This document shows positions 35,410-44,422 of a stretch of 64,000 nucleotides of DNA, one piece after another. Source of the stretch: Paractinoplanes toevensis (GTDB lineage: Bacteria > Actinomycetota > Actinomycetes > Mycobacteriales > Micromonosporaceae). The notes under the pieces are model-generated. The model saw nothing but the letters and a program-made list of their open reading frames with translations, was not told the origin of the DNA and ran no database searches. Position numbers and translations under genes: made by a program. Location: assembly GCF_018332695.1 (NCBI RefSeq), contig NZ_BOQN01000107.1, positions 1-64,000 of the forward strand, in the 5' to 3' direction. How positions within the stretch are numbered: position 1 is the first letter of the stretch; each line of letters starts with the position of its first letter.

Positions 35410-35736
35410 TCAGTCCACGACGCTGCGGTAGAGAAACCGCCACTGCGGAAGCGGCGCCAACCTGGTACGCACCTCGTCCGGCCGGTCGAACTTGTCCACG
35501 AACAACAGGTAGCGGTACTGCGGGAAGTCGGGCTCCTGCAGGTACTCGTCGTCGCCGTCGCGCAGGTCGTTGGACTGGAGCCGGAGCTTGCCGGCACCGG
35601 TCCGCGGACGGGCCGCGAAGTAAACGCCGCGGTAGTCGCTCTCATGCGTGGCCCATTCCACCTCGAGAGCCTCGGCGAGCCGGCCGGGCTGATCGCCGAG
35701 GCTGGGCTCGCCGTATCCGTACACGTCGTAGATCAA
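35410..35736 (-). CDS. Probable immunity protein of the adjacent toxin domain
   Basis: 108 aa, acidic and aromatic, soluble. It begins with MIYDVYGYGEPSLGDQP and ends in a Trp/Phe/Tyr-rich strand region (RYLLFVDKFDRP; PQWRFLYRSVVD). I do not recognise a named family. The reason to call it immunity is position: it starts 14 bp after an orphan polymorphic-toxin C-terminal domain on the same strand, the standard order of toxin then immunity. Could instead be a scaffold or an unrelated hypothetical. Confidence 0.62.
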   Translation of the reverse strand: MIYDVYGYGEPSLGDQPGRLAEALEVEWATHESDYRGVYFAARPRTGAGKLRLQSNDLRDGDDEYLQEPDFPQYRYLLFVDKFDRPDEVRTRLAPLPQWRFLYRSVVD

Positions 35737-35750
35737 TGTGTGCTTCCCGT

Positions 35751-36371
35751 TCAGAACCAGACCTTGATGGTCGGCTTACGGCCGGCGGCTTCTTCGATAG
35801 TACGGAAGATCATGATATGGACCTCGCGCCCGGTCTCGGCCGACGCGTCGTCGAGTATGCCGTCCAGCCCGAGCCGGTCCAGGTCACGCTCGGTCAGCGG
35901 CCCGGTCGAGACGCCGTCGCCGCGGAACGGCACGCCGTTCTCGTGGGCGGCCCGGTTGACCGAGTCGCCGCTGATCGCCACGTCGTAGTCGCTCACCCGG
36001 CCCTCGTCGAACGGCTCCCCGGTGTCCGCGCTCCGCCCGGTGACCGCACTGCCCTGGAATCCCATGTCCAGGTCCGGGTAGAGCTCGCGCATCCGGTCGC
36101 GGAACCGGGTCGCGAACTCCCGGAACTGGCCGAAGTCGCGGAAGCCGTACGGAACACCCTGGGGCTGGCCGGCCGGGGACGAGCGCGATCCCGCCGAAGG
36201 CGACGGTCCGCCGCCCTCGGCGGTGGGTCGCCCGAGTTGCAAAGCGTCACGGGTCTGGCCCTCGCCGTGCTCCACATTGCCCGGCCGTCCGCCCCGCCCC
36301 CGACGGCCGCGGCCGCCGGAGGGTGGGTCGTCGCCGCCACCGCCGCCGTGACCGCGGGATCTCGGAGTCAA
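35751..36371 (-). CDS. Polymorphic-toxin C-terminal domain, nucleotidyltransferase-like
   Basis: 206 aa, TTG start two codons after an in-frame stop. The first 70 residues are Gly/Arg/Pro-rich, like the linker that precedes toxin tips in large secreted proteins. Residues 75-206 contain FRDFGQFREFATRF, then FQGSAVTG, EGRVSDYDVAISGDS and HIMIFRTIEEA. The G-S ... D-Y-D pattern is the core of the nucleotidyltransferase fold; this arrangement occurs at the C-termini of RHS or WXG-type toxins. No N-terminal trafficking domain is present, so this may be an orphan cassette. 44 bp after a secreted subtilase. Confidence 0.75.
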   Translation of the reverse strand: MTPRSRGHGGGGGDDPPSGGRGRRGRGGRPGNVEHGEGQTRDALQLGRPTAEGGGPSPSAGSRSSPAGQPQGVPYGFRDFGQFREFATRFRDRMRELYPDLDMGFQGSAVTGRSADTGEPFDEGRVSDYDVAISGDSVNRAAHENGVPFRGDGVSTGPLTERDLDRLGLDGILDDASAETGREVHIMIFRTIEEAAGRKPTIKVWF

Positions 36372-36415
36372 CGTCAGCCTCCATCGATGTCGGCAACGAC
36401 CCTAGCGCCGCGGCG

Positions 36416-39400
36416 CTACCCCCGACCGTAGGCGCGGAGCACGGTCTGCTTCACCGAGTTTCCGTCGCGGTCGGTGGCGGTCACCCGCAGCGACACCGTG
36501 CCCCGGCCGGCAGGCACGACGACCGCACCGCCGAGGACCAACGCCGACTTCCAGGTGACCCCCTCGTCGGCGGAGAGCTGCACGGACACCGTGCGAGCGC
36601 CCGGAACGCTGATCCCGAGCAGGTGGGGCCAGGTCGTGGCGGTGCCGGTCAGGGACACCGGTGCCGCGTACCCGACCTGGAGCATCGGCAGCGGGCCGGC
36701 CTTCGCCGACCGGAACGTCCACTCGGTGTTCGTCGACCGGGCGTACTGCCATTCGTTGCCCTCCCGGGCCGTGGTCAGCTCCAGCCGATAGCCGGCCGCC
36801 CCGGCCGGGATCGTGATGTCCCGCCAGGCGTCCCGGGTCTCGCTGATCAGCGTGCCGTTGCGGTAGAGCCGCGCGGCCGAGTCGTCGGCCTCGTCGATCG
36901 TGAAGTGCTGGTCGCTCGCGTCGACGAAGTCGGCTACCCGCAGGTTCAGCACGTCGCCGGTGCGCCGGTTGGTGTAGCCGGCCGGGGTGGCCGGGCGGAC
37001 CACCGGCGCCGCCCAGGTCTCGGTGGCCGTGCCGGTTCGAGGGTAGGAGCGGGGCTGGTCGGCGAAGCCGGTGTCGAGGGCCGCGCCGAGGTCGCCCCAC
37101 GGGTATTCCTGGTGGACGTGGTGCTGCCAGATGCTGTCGCCGGCCGAGACCCACTCGTCGCGGACGGACGGGGTGGCCACCGCGCGCTGCTGGTCGTTCC
37201 AGGCGTAGTCCTGCCAGGGGCGCCAGCCGAACCGCTGCTCGCGCACCCAGGCGAGGCCACCGTTGTCGGCGTAGCGGCTGGTGATCCGGTACGAGTTGGC
37301 CGCCGTGACCCGGTGGACGATCTGGTCGGGCACCCGGCCGGTGGAGACCTGCAGTACGTCGTACAGATAAGGGCTGGCCGGTGTCATCGTGAGGTCGACG
37401 GTCCGGCCCTTGGCCTGGATCTGCCGGGCGTAGTCGTCGGCGATCAGCAGGGCCGGGATCGGCAGTCGTTCCTCGGCGGACGGGTCCCACACCGTCCAGG
37501 CCGCCGACTCGGGGCCGCGATTCAGCAGCACCAGGGCCGCGCCGGCGTCGGCCGCCTTCCGCACCTGGTCGTGGTCGTCGCCGTCGCTGGGTAGGACGAC
37601 GGCCTTGCCGTTGACCGCACCGGTCAGCGAGAAGGCCAGGGCGTAGCGGCGGGTGCCGGTGTAGACCGGCGAGGCCGGCAGCGCCCGCAGATCGTAGGTG
37701 CCGGCCGACGGGACGACGGCCCGGGCGAACGGCGCCACCAGCTGCCACCGCGACGAGAACTCGTAGGCGCCCTTGCGGACCGGGGCGGTCGGCGTCACGT
37801 TGACCTTCTCGGTGGCGCTGAAGTCCATGAAGCCGTTGTCGATCTGCCGGCCGGTGCCGGTGACCCGGTGCACGTAGTAGCTGAGCACGGCCTGCTGCTG
37901 GGCGGGCCGGGGCGTCTCGATCCGGATCGGCTTGGCCTTGCGGGCGTCCAGCACCACCGTCATGTCCCGGTCGATGTGCAGCTCGGGGATGGTGACCAGG
38001 GTGTCCTCGGGGTGCAGGCCGGTGCCGACGGCGAGGGTGGCGTCCACCAGATAGTCGCCTTCGGCCACGTCGACCTGGCCGGCCTCGCCGTTCTCCAGGT
38101 AGCCGAGCACGTCGAACCGGCGGTCGTCGCCGAACATCTGGAAGACGGGTACGGCGGTGGGCCTGCCGTCCTGGCCGACCGCGCTGAACGTGACCCGGTG
38201 GTGCGGCGGGTCGATGGTGGCACCGAGCGCGGTGGTGACCAGCACGCCGCCCGGGCCGGTGGCCCTGAGCCAGCCACCGAGCACACCCTTGGAGCTGCCG
38301 TTGCGGTCGAGGGTGAGCGGCACGTCGGCGGTGCCACCGGCCGGCACGGTGACGGTCTTCACGGCGGTCACGGCCGGCAGACTCGACGTGAGCGACAGGG
38401 TCACGGCCGACGACCCGGAATTGCGGTACGTGACGGTCCGGCCGGCCGCCTCGAGGCCGAAGTCGGCCACCCCGGTGCCGGTCACCGCCTGGGTGGTGGC
38501 GCGGGCCAGGTCGACCCGGCCCGCGCCCTGGCCGTACACGGTCGCGGCGGCACCGGTCACGGCCGTGCTGACCAGCGCGTCCTTCAGGCGAGCGCCGGAC
38601 CAGTCGGGGTGTTGCTGGGCCAGGATCGCGGCCGCGCCGGCCACGTGCGGGGTGGCCATCGAGGTGCCGGACGCGGCCGTGTAGAGGTTGTCGACCGGGG
38701 TGCCCATCGTGGTGCCGGCCGCGCGGGCCGCCACGATGTCCACGCCCGGCGCGGTGATCTCCGGCTTGAGTCCCTGGTCGCCGAGGCGCGGGCCGCGGCT
38801 GGAGAACTCCGCGAGCTGCTCGTCGTGGCCGACCGCCCCGACGGTCAGCGCCGACGTGGCGGCCCCCGGCGTACCGACCGTGTAGTCGGCTCCCTCGTTG
38901 CCGGCGGCGACCACGAAGAGCGTGCCGCCGGCTGCGCTGAGCGCGTCGACGGCCTCGCTCATCGGGTCGGTGCCGTCGGTCGCGTCACCGCCGAGGCTCA
39001 TGTTGACCACCTTGGCGCCGCTGTCGACGGCCCACTGCATGCCCGCGATGATCCCCGACTCGTATCCGCTGCCGCTGTCGTCGAGCACCTTGCCGACCAT
39101 CAGCCGCGCGCCCGGAGCGACCCGCACCGCGATTGAGGCCACGTGGGTGCCGTGCCCGAAGTGGTCGACGGTGTTCCCGCTGCCGCTGAAGTCCTCGGCC
39201 GCGCCGACTTTGCCGGCCACGTCCGGGTGGGTGGCGTCGATACCGGTGTCGAGCACGGCGACCTTCACCCCCGTACCCGTCAAACCGGCCTGCCAGGCCG
39301 CCGGCGCGCCGATCTGCTCGATGTTCGCATCGGCCGCGGTTCGGACCTTGCCGTCCAGCCAGATCCGGGTGGCCGCGGCCGTGCGGGCGCTCTTCTGGCT

Positions 39401-39883
39401 TTGCCAGAAGGATTTCTTGTCGACCCGGACGGCCACGGCGTCCAGGCTCGGCAAGGGGGTGGTCGCGCTTGCTGGGAGCGTACGCAGTGAGCCCGCGCCC
39501 GCCGACCGGATGATGACCGGCAGCGTGCTGCTGTCGGCGTCGCCGTAGCCTTCGGCGAGCAGGTGCTCCACGTCGAACAGTTCGGCGTCGAGCTGCCCGC
39601 TCCGGACCATCGGCACCACGTCGAGCGGCAGCACCTGCAGGCCGTCCCCGGCCTCGGTGGTGCGGAACGAGACGTTCTCCCGGCCGGGCGCCGGCCGTAC
39701 CGTCGCCGCGTACCGTCCGTCGCCGGCCGGCGTGAGCGAGACGACGTCGCCGGTGATGAGCGTGATCGCCCGGGCCGCGCCGGAGCCGGGGGCGGCCGGC
39801 GCGGCCAGGCTCGGCGTCGCCGGCAGGCCGGCGCCGATCAGAGCTCCGACCAGCACCACCGCGGTTCTTACCTTGCGTCGCAC
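36416..39883 (-). CDS. Secreted S8 subtilisin-like serine protease, 1155 aa
   Basis: Signal peptide at 1-27 (ending SLAAP). A pro-region precedes the peptidase S8 domain; catalytic Asp212 in AVLDTGID, His244 in GHGTHVAS and Ser408 in SGTSMATPH. After about 440 come a beta-sandwich region, then a PA-like insert (about 740-820) and further beta domains to the end, a common arrangement of large actinobacterial subtilases that digest extracellular protein. It lies upstream of the toxin gene on the same strand by 44 bp. A separate promoter is expected near 39890-40030. Confidence 0.95.
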   Translation of the reverse strand: MRRKVRTAVVLVGALIGAGLPATPSLAAPAAPGSGAARAITLITGDVVSLTPAGDGRYAATVRPAPGRENVSFRTTEAGDGLQVLPLDVVPMVRSGQLDAELFDVEHLLAEGYGDADSSTLPVIIRSAGAGSLRTLPASATTPLPSLDAVAVRVDKKSFWQSQKSARTAAATRIWLDGKVRTAADANIEQIGAPAAWQAGLTGTGVKVAVLDTGIDATHPDVAGKVGAAEDFSGSGNTVDHFGHGTHVASIAVRVAPGARLMVGKVLDDSGSGYESGIIAGMQWAVDSGAKVVNMSLGGDATDGTDPMSEAVDALSAAGGTLFVVAAGNEGADYTVGTPGAATSALTVGAVGHDEQLAEFSSRGPRLGDQGLKPEITAPGVDIVAARAAGTTMGTPVDNLYTAASGTSMATPHVAGAAAILAQQHPDWSGARLKDALVSTAVTGAAATVYGQGAGRVDLARATTQAVTGTGVADFGLEAAGRTVTYRNSGSSAVTLSLTSSLPAVTAVKTVTVPAGGTADVPLTLDRNGSSKGVLGGWLRATGPGGVLVTTALGATIDPPHHRVTFSAVGQDGRPTAVPVFQMFGDDRRFDVLGYLENGEAGQVDVAEGDYLVDATLAVGTGLHPEDTLVTIPELHIDRDMTVVLDARKAKPIRIETPRPAQQQAVLSYYVHRVTGTGRQIDNGFMDFSATEKVNVTPTAPVRKGAYEFSSRWQLVAPFARAVVPSAGTYDLRALPASPVYTGTRRYALAFSLTGAVNGKAVVLPSDGDDHDQVRKAADAGAALVLLNRGPESAAWTVWDPSAEERLPIPALLIADDYARQIQAKGRTVDLTMTPASPYLYDVLQVSTGRVPDQIVHRVTAANSYRITSRYADNGGLAWVREQRFGWRPWQDYAWNDQQRAVATPSVRDEWVSAGDSIWQHHVHQEYPWGDLGAALDTGFADQPRSYPRTGTATETWAAPVVRPATPAGYTNRRTGDVLNLRVADFVDASDQHFTIDEADDSAARLYRNGTLISETRDAWRDITIPAGAAGYRLELTTAREGNEWQYARSTNTEWTFRSAKAGPLPMLQVGYAAPVSLTGTATTWPHLLGISVPGARTVSVQLSADEGVTWKSALVLGGAVVVPAGRGTVSLRVTATDRDGNSVKQTVLRAYGRG

Positions 39884-40039
39884 GGCCGTCTCCTTCGCGT
39901 AACCGGCGCCCCCGGGGTGTGGAGGCGCCGATTCGCATTTTCAAGAACGCCGATGCGACCCGGCCAGATCAAACGACTGCCGAACGCTAGCCATGGCGCG
40001 ATGTGGACAGGACCGGGCGCCGTGAGTGACGGCCCCAGC

Positions 40040-42961
40040 TCACTGGTACGGCAGGGTGACCGTCGACAGTGCGCCCAGCGACACCGTGCTCGGCGCCGAG
40101 CCGATGGCGCTCCAGATCTCGACCTTGACCGTGCCGTTGGCCAGGTTGCCGAAGCCTCCGGTGGCGGTGATCTGGCCGGCCGCGTCGGTGTACCGCTCCC
40201 ACCCGGTGACCGGGTCGGTGGCGAAGTAGCGGAACGTCTCGACCCGGTCGAAGGTGCCGTCACCGGTCAGGTCGTACGAGACGCGGGCCTGGGTGGCGTT
40301 ACCGACCGAGGTGCCCGCGTCCACCGCGATGCCGAAGGCGGTCGCGGCACCGGACCGGTAGGCCAGGTTCAGGCCGGTTGCGGTGAAGACGGTCGGCGAG
40401 TGCGGCTGGTTGTCGTTGGCGCCCGACGCCTTGACCACGGTCGCGGTGCCGGCCGTGCCGGCGGCGGAGGCCAGCGCACCGCCGCTCTGCAGGTACCGGA
40501 CCGCTCCCCCACCGGCCGGCGGGGCGGACGTGGTCGGGCTGACCGTGGGGGTCGGGCTGGTCGTCGGACCGGTGGTCGGGCTGGTCGTCGGACCGGTGGT
40601 CGGGCTGGTCGTCGGGGTCGGGTTGATCCCGCCGCCGGTCGCGTTGCCGCCGGACCAGTTCACCGCGCCGGCCGCGACCGTCTTCCCGGCCGGCACGGCG
40701 AGCACCTTGCCGTCCGAGAACGTCACCGTCAGCGCCGCGTTGGTGATGTTCGACGCGACGTACGTCCTGGTGCCGTTCTTGCTGAACACCCGGGCCAGCG
40801 GATGGTTCGCGGTGACGGTGAGATCGGTCGTGCCGAGGGCGGCGAGGTTGCGGATCCAGTGGAACGTGTGCGCCCTGGTCTCCCCCTCCTCGGGGGTGTA
40901 ACCGCTGCCGGCCCGGAACTTCGCGAGGGCCGCGTCGCCGTCGCCGAGGGCCAGGTACTGCCAGGCGATGTCCTGCCACAGTGCCGGTTCGTGGCCGGCG
41001 TTGGTGACCATCTCGGCGTAGTTGCGCTTCACGTAGGCCGGGTCGTTGCCGAGGTAGAAGTGCCCGCCGGTGACCGGCAGCATGTTGATGCCGTGGATCT
41101 GCTCCGGCGCGGAGGCGAACCAGGTGGAGTAGGCGCCGCCGTCGCCCCAGACCATGCCGACCGTGTTGTGGCCGAACGCCGCTGGGAAGTTCTCGTTGCG
41201 GGTGTCGAACCAGTACTCGTTGATCGCCGCCGACTGTGTCGTCCAGAGGAAGATGCCGGCGTCGCGGATCGCGGTGTTGCCGGTGGCCTGACCCCACTGG
41301 ATCAGGCCGTTGGCGAAGTTCATCCCCTCCGACGAGGACTCCTGGTTGTTGCCGGCGAAGAACGCGCCGTGCCCGGCCGCCCAGTCATGACCGGCAAAGA
41401 TGTCAAAATCCCGGAGGTACGGGAACCGGGTGTCGCCCCGGTCGTAATTGTTGGCGTCGCGGATCAAAAGATCGACCATGCCGCCGTACGCCGAGGTGGC
41501 CGCCCAGGACGGGTCGAACTTGGCCAGGGTCGCGGCGGCGGCGATGAAGTAGCCGTAGTGGAAGTGGTGGTCGTTGAGCTCGGCGTCGGACCCGTAGGAC
41601 GCGGGGTAGCCGATCAGCGTGCCCCAGTTCTTGTCGTAGTAGAACAGCTTCTGCGACTTGCCCGCGGAGGCGGTGAACCAGTCGGTGAGCTGGGCCCGGA
41701 TGGCGGCGAGGGCGGTGTCCCGGACGTCGGTGCGGCCGAGCTGGTCGGCGATCTCCGCGATCCGCGCGCCGGCGCCGAGGGCCTTGCCGGTCCAGTAGGT
41801 GTCGTTGCCCAGCACGTTGACCGGGTTGCCCTTGACCTGGTCGAGGTACCCGTTGAGGGTGGCCAGATCGGCCCCGCTGCTGTCGGCCACCGCGGGCACC
41901 TCGGGCAGCACCCCGTTGAAGACGGCCGAGGTGGTGAACGACGAGGCGCCGACGAGGACCTTCATCGTGCCCCGGGCGGTGACGTAGGTGGGCGCGATCG
42001 GCGTCGCGCCGCTCAGCGCCCGCCACTGGTGCGGATACAACCCGATGACGGTCCCGGTGCCGGTTCCCTCGCGGGCGGTGGTCAGATAGGTGTACGTCGT
42101 GGCGACCCGGCTGGTGCTCTGGTTGTACGAGTAGGACACCCGGGTGCCGGTCACGTGGTTGTGCGCGTAGGTGCCGTAACTGGCGGCCAGCGCGGCCCGG
42201 TCGGTGGTGCCGGCGGGCAGCACGGCGATCGAGAAGTAGCCCTTCCCGGCCAGGGTGGACGTGATGACGTTGCCGCTGACCGTCCAGGTGGCTCCGGTCG
42301 GCGCGTACGCCACGTAGTCCTTCCCGGCGATCGAGTACCCGATCTGCGACCCACTGTTGGACCAGACGGTAGGCGTACTCTTCGCGGTGATCTGGGCATT
42401 TCCCCCGGTGACCTGGAAGTAGGCGAACGGCAGGCCGTGCCCGATGGTCGCCTTCATGGTCCGCACACCGTCACTCCAGTACGGCGTGACGGTCCAGTCG
42501 GTCCACGAGTCGACCAGGGTCCGCGGCGCGTTCAGCCCGGCCACCCCGGCGGTGAAGTCCTCCTGGTAGATGTAGTGGTATTCGCCCACCCCGGTGGCCG
42601 AGCCACTGATCTGCGGCGTGGTGTTGTAGGAGAAACCGAGCCCGCCCGCGGTGGTGTCGTAGCTGATCGGGTGCGCGTGCAGGTTCTCGCTGTAGGCGCA
42701 GTCGAACTTCTTGAAGACGAGCGAGGACCACCAGTCGTTGGTGGGGACCGGGCCGGCCGGCGCGTTGGCGGTCATGAACTGCCGGGGGTTGGTGGCCAGG
42801 TCGCCGCAGCCGACGGGCAGGCTCGCCCCGGCCGGGAGGGTTTCGGTGTAACTGCCCGCGCCGACGGTGGCGGCGCCGGCCGTTCCGCTGAGGGCCACCG
42901 CGCCGAGTCCGGCGGCGACCGCCGCGACCGTCGCGAGCACGACTGATCTGGTACGCCGCAT
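40040..42961 (-). CDS. Secreted GH81 endo-beta-1,3-glucanase
   Basis: 973 aa from ATG 42961 (GGAGG five bases upstream); the longer frame is not protein-like. Signal peptide 1-30 (to AGAAT). The GH81 catalytic domain fills about 35-725, with the Glu-rich active-site motif GNNQESSSEGMNFANG and ELNDHHFHYGYF. A Thr/Ser/Pro linker with tandem repeats (about 785-820) precedes a C-terminal beta domain that may bind glucan. It cleaves beta-1,3-glucan of fungal walls or callose. A GAGAGCGCTCTC operator lies 20 bp upstream of the start. Confidence 0.95.
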   Translation of the reverse strand: MRRTRSVVLATVAAVAAGLGAVALSGTAGAATVGAGSYTETLPAGASLPVGCGDLATNPRQFMTANAPAGPVPTNDWWSSLVFKKFDCAYSENLHAHPISYDTTAGGLGFSYNTTPQISGSATGVGEYHYIYQEDFTAGVAGLNAPRTLVDSWTDWTVTPYWSDGVRTMKATIGHGLPFAYFQVTGGNAQITAKSTPTVWSNSGSQIGYSIAGKDYVAYAPTGATWTVSGNVITSTLAGKGYFSIAVLPAGTTDRAALAASYGTYAHNHVTGTRVSYSYNQSTSRVATTYTYLTTAREGTGTGTVIGLYPHQWRALSGATPIAPTYVTARGTMKVLVGASSFTTSAVFNGVLPEVPAVADSSGADLATLNGYLDQVKGNPVNVLGNDTYWTGKALGAGARIAEIADQLGRTDVRDTALAAIRAQLTDWFTASAGKSQKLFYYDKNWGTLIGYPASYGSDAELNDHHFHYGYFIAAAATLAKFDPSWAATSAYGGMVDLLIRDANNYDRGDTRFPYLRDFDIFAGHDWAAGHGAFFAGNNQESSSEGMNFANGLIQWGQATGNTAIRDAGIFLWTTQSAAINEYWFDTRNENFPAAFGHNTVGMVWGDGGAYSTWFASAPEQIHGINMLPVTGGHFYLGNDPAYVKRNYAEMVTNAGHEPALWQDIAWQYLALGDGDAALAKFRAGSGYTPEEGETRAHTFHWIRNLAALGTTDLTVTANHPLARVFSKNGTRTYVASNITNAALTVTFSDGKVLAVPAGKTVAAGAVNWSGGNATGGGINPTPTTSPTTGPTTSPTTGPTTSPTPTVSPTTSAPPAGGGAVRYLQSGGALASAAGTAGTATVVKASGANDNQPHSPTVFTATGLNLAYRSGAATAFGIAVDAGTSVGNATQARVSYDLTGDGTFDRVETFRYFATDPVTGWERYTDAAGQITATGGFGNLANGTVKVEIWSAIGSAPSTVSLGALSTVTLPYQ
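40551..40615. repeat. 24-bp tandem repeat in the GH81 linker
   Basis: A 24-bp unit beginning GTCGGGCTGGTCGTCGG is present as two exact copies and one partial copy. It lies in the coding sequence of the Thr/Ser/Pro linker (TSPTTGPT on the minus strand), so it is a protein repeat and not a regulatory array. Confidence 0.85.
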
Positions 42962-42980
42962 CACGCCTCCGTAGCCCTGT

Positions 42981-42992
42981 GAGAGCGCTCTC
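42981..42992. promoter_or_regulatory. LacI/CebR-like operator before the GH81 gene
   Basis: GAGAGCGCTCTC is a perfect 12-bp palindrome in the 5' leader. It is close to the TGGGAGCGCTCCCA box bound by CebR, the cellulose-utilisation repressor of Streptomyces. A similar palindrome is at 46457. Confidence 0.65.
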
Positions 42993-43078
42993 TCGTGCCC
43001 GGAACTGTAGGGGGGACAAAGCATGTCGTCAATGTTTCCAAAGTATTAACAGCACGATCCGCGTTTTAGCATGGCGGC

Positions 43079-43519
43079 ATGAGCCGGGAGACCGAGATCC
43101 TCAACCGGCGGCTGCTGCGCGCCCGCGACGCGATCGACCGGGCGTACGCCGAGCCGCTCGACGTCCGCGCCATCGCGGCCGTGGCCCACCTGTCGCCGGC
43201 CCACTTCAGCCGCTGCTTCCGCACCGCCTTCGGCGAGACGCCGCACCGCTACCTGCAACGGCGGCGGATCGAGCGCGCCATGCGCCTGCTGCGCGAGACC
43301 GGCCGCAGCGTCACCGGCATCTGCTCCGACGTCGGCTTCCAGAGCCTCGGCACGTTCAGCCGGACGTTCCGCGACATCGTCGGCGAGACGCCGTCGGGGT
43401 ACCGCCGCGATCACCGCCCAGCCGTCGTGCCGCACTGCGTCCAGATGGCCAACACCCGGCCGATCGAGCAGTTTCGGAGAAGCCACCGGCCGGTCGCCCT
43501 CTCTAGCCTGAGCACATGA
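43079..43519 (+). CDS. AraC-family transcriptional regulator, HTH domain only
   Basis: 146 aa. The first 110 residues carry the two-HTH AraC domain: LDVRAIAAVAHLSPAHFSRCF, then ETPHRYLQRRRIERAMRLL, VTGICSDVGFQSLGTFSRTFRD and GETPSGYRR. No separate ligand domain; a 35-residue tail follows. It overlaps the VOC gene by four bases (ATGA), and probably controls it. Divergent from the GH81 gene. Confidence 0.93.
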   Translation: MSRETEILNRRLLRARDAIDRAYAEPLDVRAIAAVAHLSPAHFSRCFRTAFGETPHRYLQRRRIERAMRLLRETGRSVTGICSDVGFQSLGTFSRTFRDIVGETPSGYRRDHRPAVVPHCVQMANTRPIEQFRRSHRPVALSSLST

Positions 43520-43923
43520 TTACCAAACTCAACGTCGCGTCGATCTTCGTCCTCGACAAGGACGAAGCCCTCGACTTCTACGTCGGCCTGCTCGGCCTGG
43601 AGAAGGGCAACGACGTACAGCAGGGCGACTACCGCTGGCTGACCATCCGCGTCCCGGGCGGCGGCACCGAGATCTCGCTGGAACAGCCCGGCCCGCCGCT
43701 GCACGACGAGGCGACGGCCGAGCAGCTCCGCGAGCTGATCGCGAAGGGCGCCCTGACCGGCCTCGTGCTCAACACCGACGACGTCCGAGGACTGTACGAG
43801 ACCCTGAAGTCCCGCGGTTTCACCGATTTCACCCAGGAGCCCACCGACCACTTCTACGGCACCGACATGGGCCTGCGCGACCCGTCCGGCAACGCGATCC
43901 GCATCCTCCAGCAGGGGTCGTAG
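43516..43923 (+). CDS. VOC/glyoxalase-family protein
   Basis: 135 aa. Two beta-alpha-beta-beta-beta modules: ASIFVLDKDEALDFYVGLLG at the start, and FTQEPTDHFYGTDMGLRDPSGN, the paired Asp-Pro-x-Gly-Asn end typical of VOC proteins. Could be a glyoxalase, bleomycin-resistance-like binder or dioxygenase-like; metal ligands are not complete enough to decide. Translationally coupled to the AraC gene. The AraC/VOC pair is common in actinobacteria. Confidence 0.92.
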   Translation: MITKLNVASIFVLDKDEALDFYVGLLGLEKGNDVQQGDYRWLTIRVPGGGTEISLEQPGPPLHDEATAEQLRELIAKGALTGLVLNTDDVRGLYETLKSRGFTDFTQEPTDHFYGTDMGLRDPSGNAIRILQQGS

Positions 43924-43960
43924 TCTCTGGTCCGGACGGCGATCGTGACGGAGGACGACG

Positions 43961-44422
43961 ATGGGTGTGCTGTACGACTATTTCCGGGCGCCCGGCCCGG
44001 CCGAGGTGCGCGAGCACCTGGACGAGAACGACGGGGAGTCGCCCGTGCCGTCGGCCTTCGACGGGATCGAGCTGAAATCCATCGACCCGACCGTGCTCCT
44101 GGGCCGGCTGGTCGGTCTCGCGACCGACCGGGAGTGGAGCCCGGACCTGGCCCACGATCAACTGATCTGGCCGGCGGGCGCCGAGCAGGACATGGCGTAC
44201 GAGGGCCCGTGGGTGACGGTCCTCCCCGACAGCGCCCGTGACGTGCTCGCCGGCATCCCGGCCGACCGGATTCCCGGCCTGGCCGACAGCTGGGCCACGG
44301 CCGAGGAGTTCGGCCCCTTCAGCGACCCCGAGTTTCTGCGCGAGGTGATCGCCGAGTTCACCACCCTCGCCGCGCAGGCCCGCACCCACGGCGAGTCCCT
44401 CTACTGCTGGATGAGCCTGTGA
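43961..44422 (+). CDS. Hypothetical protein, 153 aa
   Basis: ATG start with GGAGGA upstream. Begins MGVLYDYFRAP, then FDGIELKSIDPTVLLGRLVG and the GPWVTVLPDSARDVLAG and DSWATAEEF blocks. I remember this pattern from uncharacterised actinobacterial proteins of 150-180 aa but do not know a name. It is soluble and acidic. The next gene overlaps by four bases (GTGA), so they are translated together. Confidence 0.75.
   Translation: MGVLYDYFRAPGPAEVREHLDENDGESPVPSAFDGIELKSIDPTVLLGRLVGLATDREWSPDLAHDQLIWPAGAEQDMAYEGPWVTVLPDSARDVLAGIPADRIPGLADSWATAEEFGPFSDPEFLREVIAEFTTLAAQARTHGESLYCWMSL

Noticed and set aside
40551-40615. Tandem repeat considered as a CRISPR or iteron array
   Set aside because: Units are contiguous with no spacers, and they encode the Thr/Ser/Pro linker of the GH81 enzyme in frame.
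39563-42946. Very long plus-strand open frame antisense to the subtilase and GH81 genes
   Set aside because: It is a mirror of two clear secreted enzymes; the translation is low-complexity Gly/Arg/Val sequence without signal peptide or motif.
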